Positions 6,287-12,450 of a DNA stretch of 12,450 bases are shown here, piece after piece. The stretch covers positions 1-12,450 of the forward strand of contig NKIE01000040.1 in assembly GCA_002256055.1 (NCBI GenBank), written 5' to 3'. The notes beneath the pieces were generated by a model. That model ran no database searches. It was given only the letters and a program-made list of their open reading frames with translations, and was not told where the DNA came from. The first letter of the stretch is position 1; every line of letters begins with the position of its first letter. Position numbers and translations under genes: made by a program. This stretch comes from Pseudomonas sp. PGPPP3 (lineage in GTDB: Bacteria; Pseudomonadota; Gammaproteobacteria; Pseudomonadales; Pseudomonadaceae).

Positions 6287-7501
6287 TTGCGCGAAATCGT
6301 CCTGATTAACATCACCGGTGAAGACCGTCCCGGTCTGACTGCCGCGATTACCGGTGTGCTGGCCCAAGGCGGGGTGAATATCCTCGACATCGGCCAGGCG
6401 GTCATCCATGACACCCTGTCGTTCGGCATTCTGGTGGAAATCCCGGATACCGAGGCAGCGTCCTCGGTGCTCAAGGATGTGCTGTTCACCGCTTACAAAC
6501 TGGACCAACAGGTGCGCTTCACACCGGTGGCCGAGGCCGATTACCAGCAATGGGTCGGTGCCCAGGGCAAGCCCCGGCATATCGTCACCCTGCTGACGCG
6601 CAAGGTCACGGCCGAGCAGCTGCAGCGGGTGAGCACCATCACCGCGCGCTACGGCTTGAACATCGATCATATCGATCGGTTGTCCGGGCGCATGCCGCTG
6701 GATACCCCGGAGAGCCAGGGTAAGGGCTGTATCGAATTCTCGGTGCGTGGCGAGCCGGCCGATCCGGCGGCCCTGCGTGCAGAGTTCCTGAGCGTGGCCC
6801 AGGAACTGAATGTCGACATCGCCTTCCAGCGCGACTCGCTGTTCCGACGTAATCGGCGTTTGGCGGTGTTCGATATGGACTCGACGCTGATCGAGGCGGA
6901 AGTTATCGACGAGCTGGCCAAGGCCGCCGGAGTTGGCGAGCAGGTGGCAGAGATCACCGAGCGGGCGATGCGCGGTGAGCTGGATTTTCGCGCCAGCTTC
7001 AAGGAACGTCTGGCCCTGCTTAAGGGCTTGCCGGAGTCGGCGTTGGAAGAAGTCGGTGCCAGCCTGCGCCTGACCGAAGGTGCCGAAACTCTGTTCGCCG
7101 AGCTCAAGCGCCTGGGTTACAAAACCGCCATTCTGTCTGGCGGCTTCAGCTACTTCGCCCACCAGTTGCAGGCCAAGTTGGGCATTGATTATGTGTTCGC
7201 CAACGAACTGCAGATCGTCGACGGTGCGCTGACTGGCGTGGCGGTAGAGCCGATCGTTGATGCCCAGCGCAAGGCTGACCTGCTGCGCGAGCTGGCGCAC
7301 AAAGAAGGCCTGCGCCTGGAGCAGACAATTGCTGTTGGCGATGGTGCCAATGACTTGCCAATGCTGGGGTTGGCGGGCTTGGGTGTGGCGTTCCGCGCCA
7401 AGCCGCTGGTCAAACAGTCGGCCAAGCAGGCGATTTCCACCCTGGGTCTGGACGGTATTCTCTATCTGCTGGGCTTTCGCGACCGCGACGGCCACGATTG
7501 A
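6287..7501 (+). CDS. serB: Phosphoserine phosphatase SerB
   Basis: This enzyme hydrolyses L-phosphoserine to L-serine and phosphate, the last step of the phosphorylated serine pathway, in the cytoplasm. The protein has 404 residues. The N-terminal half holds two ACT-like modules (about 2-80, with GEDRPGL, and about 98-180). The C-terminal half is a HAD hydrolase with DMDST (196-200; Asp196 is the phosphorylated residue and Asp198 the acid/base), SGG (284-286), Lys329 in AQRKAD, and GDGAND (351-356) for magnesium. All catalytic residues are present. I chose TTG 6287 as start because GGGGAG lies 6 nt upstream and translation begins with the family's REIVLINITG; an in-frame GTG at 6257 would add ten residues and has no ribosome site. 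The ACT-like modules suggest amino-acid binding, by analogy. Transcription ends at the hairpin just downstream, shared with fimX. Confidence 0.96.
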   Translation: MREIVLINITGEDRPGLTAAITGVLAQGGVNILDIGQAVIHDTLSFGILVEIPDTEAASSVLKDVLFTAYKLDQQVRFTPVAEADYQQWVGAQGKPRHIVTLLTRKVTAEQLQRVSTITARYGLNIDHIDRLSGRMPLDTPESQGKGCIEFSVRGEPADPAALRAEFLSVAQELNVDIAFQRDSLFRRNRRLAVFDMDSTLIEAEVIDELAKAAGVGEQVAEITERAMRGELDFRASFKERLALLKGLPESALEEVGASLRLTEGAETLFAELKRLGYKTAILSGGFSYFAHQLQAKLGIDYVFANELQIVDGALTGVAVEPIVDAQRKADLLRELAHKEGLRLEQTIAVGDGANDLPMLGLAGLGVAFRAKPLVKQSAKQAISTLGLDGILYLLGFRDRDGHD

Positions 7502-7515
7502 GCCACGTGCATCGC

Positions 7516-7549
7516 CAATAAAAAACCGCCTTTCGGCGGTTTTTTATTG
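7516..7549. terminator. Bidirectional intrinsic terminator between serB and fimX
   Basis: A perfect 15-bp stem encloses the loop TTTC. The core is CCGCC/GGCGG, flanked by A6 on the left and T6 on the right, so it acts as a U-tailed terminator on both strands. It lies 15 nt after the serB stop and 10 nt after the fimX stop. Confidence 0.95.
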
Positions 7550-7558
7550 CTGCGAAAA

Positions 7559-9628
7559 TTACTCGTCGCCGGCGGAGAAGTCGTAATCCATCGACTGGGT
7601 CGGCCCTTGCAGGTAGTAGCCCTGAATGTAGTTGACCCCGGCCTGCCACAAGGTGGCCAGCACGCTAGCACTTTCGACATAGGGCACGATGGTCAACTTG
7701 GCCTGGGCGTGCAGGCTGGCGAGCAGGGTTTTCAGGCTTTCCTGATGTTCGGCGCTGGACAGGTCCTGGGTGAAGGAACCGTCGACTTTGACGAAATCGA
7801 CGTTCAGGTGCTTGAGCGTATTGAACGGATTCAGTGAGCAGCCGAACTGGCTCAGGGCGATCTTGCAGTGCAGTTCCGCCAGGCCCTGGGTCAGGGTTTT
7901 AGCCTGCTTCAGGTAGGCAATGGCGTCTGGTTCGCTGAGCTGGAAGACCAGGGCGTCAGACGGTAGGCGCGCGGCTTTGAGGGCTACGCTGAGCCATGGC
8001 AGCAGCGTCTGATCCTGCAAGCTGGCGCTCGACAGGTGGACGAACAGGCGTGTGCTGTGGCCTTTGCTGCGGTGCTCGGAGAGCAGCTTGATGGAGTTGA
8101 GGATCACCCAACGGTCGATCTTCTCGGCCAGCCCGGCATCCTTGGCGGCATTGAGGAAGTCGTCCGGTGGAACTTCTTCCCCTTGCGGGCTAAGCATGCG
8201 CAGGAGCACTTCGTAATGCTCATGGCTGTCGCCACGCAGACTGATAATGGGTTGGAACAGCAGGCGGAAACTGTTGTTCTCCAAGGCTTGCTGGAGCATG
8301 GCGACGATGCTGCCACGGCTGGCAGCAGCTGCCAGTTCGTCCGCTGCGTTGAACAGTTTGAGGGCATTGCCACTGGCCAGTTCATCGGCACAGCGGTGGG
8401 CGCGGTCGACGACATCTTGCCCGCGCGGAGTTTTCTCGTTGAGACTGGCCACGCCGATCGACAGTGTGGTCTGCAGGGTGCGGCCGTTGACGTCGAATAG
8501 GTGCCCTTCGACTTTTTTCAACAGTTCCTGGAGGCTTGGCTGACTTTGCTCTGCGCTCTGGCCGATGATCAGGGCGCTGAACACGTCGTCACCGAAACGG
8601 GCCAGCTGAGTATTGCCGGTAAAGTGGGCGCGCAGCAGGTTGGCCAGGTCGGTCAGCAGCAGGTCGATGCCGGCCAATCCGGTCTCGGCCAGCAGGCTGG
8701 CGTAGCGGTCCAGGCGGATATACGCCAGGGTGGCGGCTTGCCCGGCGTTGACTGCACGCTCGGCGGCGGTGTCCATCAACTCAAGGAAATGGGTGCGGTT
8801 GTAGAGGCCGGTGACCAGATCCTGACTGCTGATTTCACGCAGTTTTTCTTCCAGTTCGGCGTTGCCGGTTTCGGCGCGGATGACCACCTGGATGCAGGGC
8901 TCGGCGTCATAGGTGGCCGGGGAAAAGGTCATCCGTGCGGCAAAGGTCTGACCGTTGGCCTTGACCCCGGTGCAGGCCAATTCTGCATGGCCTTCGGCGC
9001 TTTGGTAGTTCTTCAGGAAGTCCTTGAAGCTGGCCTGGTCGCTGCTGGCGATCAGGTCAATCATCGGCATGCCTTCCAGCTCGTCGCCGTCTTCGTAGCT
9101 GAACATGTCGAGGTAGGCGCGGTTGGCGTAGATGTGCATGCCGTCATGCACATAAGTGATGGCGTCTACGGAGCTTTCCAGCAGCAATTGGCAGCGCTTT
9201 TCAGCTTCGCGCAGGGCCACTTCGGCCACTCGGCGGGCGCGGCGTTCGTCGAGGTTGGCCAGTTCACGATTGGCCACCAGAATCAGGCGTTCGTCTTCGC
9301 CTTGCGGCAGCGCATCTTGAGCGCCCAAAGCCAGGGCCTCGGTAATGGCATCGGAGTCGTTGCCCTCGGTCAGCTGGATAAAGGGAATATCCTTGGCCTG
9401 ACGACGAATTGCGGTGATGGCTTCGTTGGGGGCTAGGTGTTCGCTGCCAGGCGCGGCAATCAGTAAATCCCAGCTTTGCTGCAGCGCTTGCGCCAGGTCA
9501 TCGCTGGAGACCAGGCGATGTACACGGGTGGCCCGTCCTGAGTTACGAAACAGGCTGACCAGGCGTTCCGCCTCGTTTTGCGAGTCTTCGAGAATCAGCA
9601 GGCGGATGGTTTTTTTTTCGATGGCCAT
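7559..9628 (-). CDS. fimX: FimX, degenerate GGDEF-EAL c-di-GMP receptor for type IV pili
   Basis: The protein has 689 residues, close to P. aeruginosa FimX as I recall it. Domains in order: REC-like (about 7-125) without an Asp at the expected phosphorylation site (the strand reads WDLLIAAPG, 53-61); PAS (about 140-260); GGDEF (about 270-430), whose signature is GDDVF (346-350); and EAL (about 440-689), whose signature is EVL (473-475). FQPIISL, FQLSEPDA and KVDGSF are recognisable EAL-fold strands. The altered signatures mean neither cyclase nor phosphodiesterase activity is expected. In the known family the EAL domain binds c-di-GMP tightly and the protein acts at the cell pole in pilus assembly and twitching. 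The ATG at 9628 lacks a clear Shine-Dalgarno sequence, and a run of nine A lies in codons 4-7. It follows the PilZ-like gene on the same strand after 201 bp that contain a weak terminator, so it may have its own promoter. Confidence 0.94.
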   Translation of the reverse strand: MAIEKKTIRLLILEDSQNEAERLVSLFRNSGRATRVHRLVSSDDLAQALQQSWDLLIAAPGSEHLAPNEAITAIRRQAKDIPFIQLTEGNDSDAITEALALGAQDALPQGEDERLILVANRELANLDERRARRVAEVALREAEKRCQLLLESSVDAITYVHDGMHIYANRAYLDMFSYEDGDELEGMPMIDLIASSDQASFKDFLKNYQSAEGHAELACTGVKANGQTFAARMTFSPATYDAEPCIQVVIRAETGNAELEEKLREISSQDLVTGLYNRTHFLELMDTAAERAVNAGQAATLAYIRLDRYASLLAETGLAGIDLLLTDLANLLRAHFTGNTQLARFGDDVFSALIIGQSAEQSQPSLQELLKKVEGHLFDVNGRTLQTTLSIGVASLNEKTPRGQDVVDRAHRCADELASGNALKLFNAADELAAAASRGSIVAMLQQALENNSFRLLFQPIISLRGDSHEHYEVLLRMLSPQGEEVPPDDFLNAAKDAGLAEKIDRWVILNSIKLLSEHRSKGHSTRLFVHLSSASLQDQTLLPWLSVALKAARLPSDALVFQLSEPDAIAYLKQAKTLTQGLAELHCKIALSQFGCSLNPFNTLKHLNVDFVKVDGSFTQDLSSAEHQESLKTLLASLHAQAKLTIVPYVESASVLATLWQAGVNYIQGYYLQGPTQSMDYDFSAGDE

Positions 9629-9680
9629 GGCGTGTAGTTAAAACCTTTGAATAGCAGCTGTGCGCTTAAGGGTTGGTTGT

Positions 9681-9703
9681 CACACGTCCTAAGGGTGCGT
9701 GTG
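9681..9703 (-). promoter_or_regulatory. Inverted repeat in the fimX leader region
   Basis: CACACG (9681-9686) and CGTGTG (9698-9703) form a 6-bp inverted repeat with an 11-nt loop, 53-75 bp upstream of the fimX ATG. A 7-bp direct repeat TAAGGGT (9667-9673 and 9690-9696) overlaps it. Either could be a regulator site or a leader hairpin. Support is only the pattern itself. Confidence 0.25.
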
Positions 9704-9799
9704 GCCAGCCTTAATGGCGCATCTTCGCCTCTCTCGCCGGGCCTGATGGTGTGGATGTTAGTGGCGCTCAGGCGCTGGGCGTTGCGCCGGACGGGCGCT

Positions 9800-9823
9800 A
9801 AAAGGCGACAAATGGAAGTCGCC
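9800..9823 (-). terminator. Weak intrinsic terminator after the PilZ-like gene
   Basis: On the minus strand a 6-bp stem, GGCGAC/GTCGCC, with an 8-nt loop is followed by TTTT, starting 7 nt after the PilZ-like stop codon. The stem and the U-tract are short, so read-through into fimX is likely. A second GC-rich hairpin (GCGCC 9784-9788 with GGCGC 9794-9798) follows at once without a T-tract. Confidence 0.45.
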
Positions 9824-9829
9824 CGGAAT

Positions 9830-11638
9830 CTACAGCGACTTCCAGAGTGAGTCAAAGTCTTCCTCGCCCGCCTGGCTACTCGCTTCTGGGGCTGTGACGG
9901 ATTTCCCTTGGAGTGCGTTGCTCAGCTCTACGCTGCGGTATTCGAACTGGCTGAAACTACCCGTGCTGGCGTGTTTGTGGGTGAGTACGGCGCGTTGCTC
10001 GACGCCATGGAGGTTGATCAGCACCTTATTGCCTTCTTGGAAGGGTAGGCGTGGTGTGATCAGACTGGCAGGGCGAGAGATGGCGGCGATTGCCGGTAGC
10101 AGCAGGGCGCGCAGGAATTGACTGCTTTGCTCGGTTTTACGCATCAACTGCAGGCCGCAGGGTTGTGCGTGGGGGGCGACCAGCTCAATACCCATCTGCG
10201 TACCGCCACCGCGTACCTGACGTATCCAGCGCACGACCGCCACGCTCCAGGCTTGGTTGGGGCTGTCTTGCAGGCTGAGGATTTCGCCAGCTTGCAACTG
10301 TCCGGGAACTTCCTTGGGCCAGGCCAGGCAGTAGCCGCCAGGGCTATGGTTGACGATTGGCAGGGTGAAGGTCGGATACAGCTCTGGTTCTGCCGCCTCG
10401 GTCTCATCCTGGGTGTCACTGGCCGACTTTTGGTACTGGATTTCCTCCATCGGCAAGCCTGGTTCCCAGCGGGTAATGCGCTGGGCATCAAAGGCTGCGC
10501 CCCAAACATCCGGGCCACTTTCAGTGGTGCTGGAGGTGAATTTGGCGACTTGCAGTTCTTTCTTCAATACATCGGCAAACAAACGGCGACCGGCTAGGTA
10601 GTAGTGGGCCGAGCTCATGCCGATGCTTAGGGTTAGGCTGCCATTGCCATTGTTGCGCTGGAAGGTGCGTTCGGAAATGTCGCCCCAGGCGGCACTCAGG
10701 TGCTGCAGTACGTCCAGGTTAAAACCTTCGTTGACCTGCAACTGTGACTGAGCTCGGTTGTCGGCGGGCAGTAGCAGGTATTCCTTGATCGCGTCCACCA
10801 GGGCTTGCGGGTCGAGCCCCAGTAACTTCGGTAACTCGGCAGACGGAAACAGTGATTTGTAACGCGGTGGTCCGTCCATTAACGGAGCAATGGCGAACAG
10901 GCTGTTGGGTAAGCTGGCCGGCTGTAGGGTGACCAATTTACACCAGGGCTCTAGAGCCGCGGCCAGCGCGGCAATACCGCTTTGGCGCATCTGGTTGCAG
11001 CGTGCACAACCGATCAGCAGGGCGGTCTTGTAGGTTTGCTCAAGGCTTAAACTGAGGTTGTGACGTGCTTGTTCGTCGCGTACGGCGAGGTTTTGCAGAT
11101 TCTGGTTGAGGCCGATTTGATAAAACTGGTGCAACTCCAGCCACAGGCCTTCCGGCACTGGGCAGTATAGCTGGGTGGCACGTACCAAGGCGCCGCAGAG
11201 GCTGTGGGCTGCACGCTGCAGGGCAGTTGTCAGGCGCTGCTGGCCGTCGCGGCTCTGGTTGCCGGCTTCCTGGCTGATGATCAGTTTGTAGCCGGTGGCC
11301 AGGTGGTTTTGCAGGGCTTGGCAGAGGTTGGCAACCTTGCGCGGGCGTTCATCCAGAACTACTGCCTGATTGAGAAAGTGCCGCTCCAGATTCTGGCAGA
11401 CGTAGTAAATATCGGGGCGCAACAGCTCCAGCAGTTGCAGGCGCGTGTCGCTGGAGGTGATCAGTTGGTTGAGTTCAACCAGTGCCTGATACAGCAGGCG
11501 GGCTGTTTCACCTAAGTTGGCTTTGGGCAGGTCGGCTACCCAGCGCTTGAGGTCGCGCGGGCTGGCATCACAGAAGGTCAGGCTGTGCTTGTTGGGCGTA
11601 GGCACGCGTAGCAGCAGATGGGGGCTCTGTTTATCCAT
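9830..11638 (-). CDS. PilZ-like domain protein of unknown function, upstream of fimX
   Basis: The protein has 602 residues with no signal peptide or membrane helix. The first 250 or so residues look mainly helical and Leu-rich and include a CARCNQMRQ segment. Residues from about 420 to 520 resemble a PilZ beta-barrel: NHSPGG (430-435) fits the (D/N)xSxxG signature, and later strands read AGEILSLQD, WSVAVVRWIRQ and TQMGIELVAP. The paired RxxxR that normally precedes this signature is not obvious. The nearest arginines are Arg387 and Arg390 (RITR), one residue too close together and 40-43 residues before Asn430, so c-di-GMP binding is uncertain. The gene lies between psd and fimX on the same strand, an arrangement I recall in other pseudomonads. 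Linkage to the c-di-GMP receptor FimX suggests a role in c-di-GMP or pilus control; this is inference. The ATG at 11638 has only a distant GGAG, 12 nt away, inside a hairpin. Confidence 0.72.
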   Translation of the reverse strand: MDKQSPHLLLRVPTPNKHSLTFCDASPRDLKRWVADLPKANLGETARLLYQALVELNQLITSSDTRLQLLELLRPDIYYVCQNLERHFLNQAVVLDERPRKVANLCQALQNHLATGYKLIISQEAGNQSRDGQQRLTTALQRAAHSLCGALVRATQLYCPVPEGLWLELHQFYQIGLNQNLQNLAVRDEQARHNLSLSLEQTYKTALLIGCARCNQMRQSGIAALAAALEPWCKLVTLQPASLPNSLFAIAPLMDGPPRYKSLFPSAELPKLLGLDPQALVDAIKEYLLLPADNRAQSQLQVNEGFNLDVLQHLSAAWGDISERTFQRNNGNGSLTLSIGMSSAHYYLAGRRLFADVLKKELQVAKFTSSTTESGPDVWGAAFDAQRITRWEPGLPMEEIQYQKSASDTQDETEAAEPELYPTFTLPIVNHSPGGYCLAWPKEVPGQLQAGEILSLQDSPNQAWSVAVVRWIRQVRGGGTQMGIELVAPHAQPCGLQLMRKTEQSSQFLRALLLPAIAAISRPASLITPRLPFQEGNKVLINLHGVEQRAVLTHKHASTGSFSQFEYRSVELSNALQGKSVTAPEASSQAGEEDFDSLWKSL

Positions 11639-11648
11639 GTAGCTTGGA

Positions 11649-11667
11649 GGCTCCGCCGGTCGGAGCC
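11649..11667 (-). promoter_or_regulatory. Leader hairpin covering the only ribosome-site candidate of the PilZ-like gene
   Basis: A perfect 7-bp stem, GGCTCCG/CGGAGCC, with a 5-nt loop ends 10 nt before the ATG at 11638. On the transcript the GGAG that could serve as Shine-Dalgarno sits in the 3' arm. No T-tract follows, so it is unlikely to be a terminator of psd. Control of translation is an inference. Confidence 0.4.
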
Positions 11668-11736
11668 GGGCGTGTTGTGATAAGAGTTGTTCTAGCCGAA
11701 CTCTAGCAGTATCCGCGTGCCTGTGCGCACATCCCA

Positions 11737-11784
11737 GGACGGGTCGGTGGTTGGCCTCGAAGCCAGTACGCGTTCAACCCGTCC
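11737..11784. repeat. Interrupted inverted repeat in the psd to PilZ-like spacer
   Basis: GGACGGGT (11737-11744) and ACCCGTCC (11777-11784) are complementary 8-mers separated by 32 nt. A short TGGC/GCCA pair lies within the loop. It is 55 nt after the psd stop and could fold in RNA, but no T-tract follows on the minus strand. The rest of the 200-bp spacer shows nothing I can name. Confidence 0.3.
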
Positions 11785-11838
11785 GATTGGCCGATGGCGC
11801 AATCTCGCGGGTTGTCTTGCTTGGTTGGCGGGCGATGC

Positions 11839-12450
11839 TTAGACCGGTGCAGCGCTCATGCGCTGGCCCATGCGCACGGGAGTGCCTGCGGCCAACTCGG
11901 CGGCCCACTTTACCTGCTCTGGGCCAAACAACACGATGGCGGTGGAGCCCAGCTTGAAGCGGCCCAGTTCGGCGCCTTTTTCCAGGCTGATAGGTGCGCG
12001 CGCAGCCTCGTCGTAACGGGTGGTTTTCAGCTCGCGCTTGGGTGGGGTGACCAGGCCGGCCCACACGGTTTCGACGCTGGCGACGATCATCGCGCCGACG
12101 AGGACGACGGCCATTGGCCCGCGCTCGGTATCGAACAGGCAGACCACGCGCTCATTGCGGGCGAACAGTTCAGGGACGTTTTCGGCGGTGGTCTGGTTGA
12201 CCGAGAACAGCCGGCCGGGGACGTAAACCATCTCGCGCAGGGTGCCGGCCAGCGGCATGTGCACGCGGTGGTAGTCCTTTGGTGAGAGGTAAATGGTGGC
12301 GAACTCACCGCCCATAAAGGCTGCGGCGCGCTCGTTGTCGCCACCTAGCAGCTCCAACACGCTGAAGCTATGGCCTTTGGCCTGGAAGATACGACCATGC
12401 TCGATCGGCCCAAGCTGGCTGACCGCGCCGTCGGCGGGGCAGAGGATGGC
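11839..12450 (-). CDS. psd: Phosphatidylserine decarboxylase proenzyme, N-terminus beyond the window
   Basis: The last 203 codons are present and the frame is open to the right edge. The enzyme converts phosphatidylserine to phosphatidylethanolamine at the inner membrane, using a pyruvoyl group made by self-cleavage. Visible landmarks of the bacterial type I family are PADGAVS near the edge (family catalytic Asp, codon 12432-12430), YHRVHMPL with the catalytic His, and [12 protein letters not shown]. In LGST cleavage falls between Gly and Ser (Ser codon 11946-11944), leaving a 36-residue alpha chain that ends SAAPV. All catalytic residues in view are intact. It is followed by the PilZ-like gene on the same strand after 200 bp, with no strong terminator between them, so partial co-transcription is possible. 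Serine from SerB feeds phosphatidylserine synthesis, a metabolic link but not evidence of co-regulation. Confidence 0.96.
   Translation of the reverse strand, partial: AILCPADGAVSQLGPIEHGRIFQAKGHSFSVLELLGGDNERAAAFMGGEFATIYLSPKDYHRVHMPLAGTLREMVYVPGRLFSVNQTTAENVPELFARNERVVCLFDTERGPMAVVLVGAMIVASVETVWAGLVTPPKRELKTTRYDEAARAPISLEKGAELGRFKLGSTAIVLFGPEQVKWAAELAAGTPVRMGQRMSAAPV

Noticed and set aside
6167-7495. 442-codon minus-strand open frame opposite serB
   Set aside because: serB on the plus strand has all HAD motifs. The antisense frame has no family motif and would overlap the serB/YtjB promoter region.
8585-8593. Active diguanylate cyclase site in fimX
   Set aside because: The site reads GDDVF, not GGDEF/GGEEF. 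The second Gly and the Glu of the signature are changed, so activity is not expected.
8501-9436. 311-codon plus-strand open frame opposite fimX
   Set aside because: FimX domains are clear on the minus strand. The antisense product is compositionally odd and starts inside the GGDEF domain.
11649-11667. Hairpin as the psd terminator
   Set aside because: No T-tract follows on the minus strand and it lies about 170 nt past the psd stop, directly before the next start codon.
11700-11730. Sigma-54-like GGCAC...GC pattern on the minus strand upstream of the PilZ-like gene
   Set aside because: The spacing between GG and GC is 12 nt instead of the required 10, so it does not fit the -24/-12 consensus.

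Overview
The window reads as chromosomal DNA of a Pseudomonas species (Gammaproteobacteria). It is GC-rich and densely coded with strong GC3 bias, and it contains the run psd, PilZ-like gene, fimX, serB, YtjB-family membrane gene, which as I recall is the order around fimX and serB in P. aeruginosa and its relatives. I see no tRNA, rRNA, insertion sequence, prophage or CRISPR array. No gene-free stretch exceeds about 210 bases.

Layout, left to right. (1) 1-3748, minus strand: one uninterrupted frame of at least 1249 codons that runs off the left edge. It is a cholesterol-oxidase-type GMC flavoprotein fused through an unassigned middle region to an alpha/beta-hydrolase domain. (2) 3922-4617, plus: a PqiC-type (ABC_trans_aux) outer-membrane lipoprotein without the usual MCE and permease partners in view. 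(3) 4625-6154, minus: a two-transmembrane YtjB/AhpA-type protein with a HAMP-like helix, a very acidic linker and a C-terminal domain that looks like a degenerate class III nucleotide cyclase. (4) 6287-7501, plus: serB, phosphoserine phosphatase with two ACT-like modules, probably starting at TTG. (5) 7516-7549: a perfect bidirectional terminator. (6) 7559-9628, minus: fimX, a degenerate REC-PAS-GGDEF-EAL c-di-GMP receptor of type IV pili. (7) 9830-11638, minus: a 602-residue protein with a PilZ-like C-terminal barrel. (8) 11839-12450, minus: the 3' part of psd, phosphatidylserine decarboxylase, running off the right edge.

Functionally this is mostly core genome. serB makes serine, and psd converts phosphatidylserine to phosphatidylethanolamine. 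fimX and its PilZ-like neighbour form a plausible c-di-GMP sensing pair. The divergent serB/YtjB-family pair mirrors serB/ytjB in enterobacteria and has a perfect 14-bp palindrome between the two start sites. The least understood parts are the giant GMC-hydrolase fusion, with its four-cysteine cluster and a cysteine in the lipase-box position, and the pseudo-cyclase domain of the YtjB-family protein. I found no clear evidence for a wholly new multigene system.
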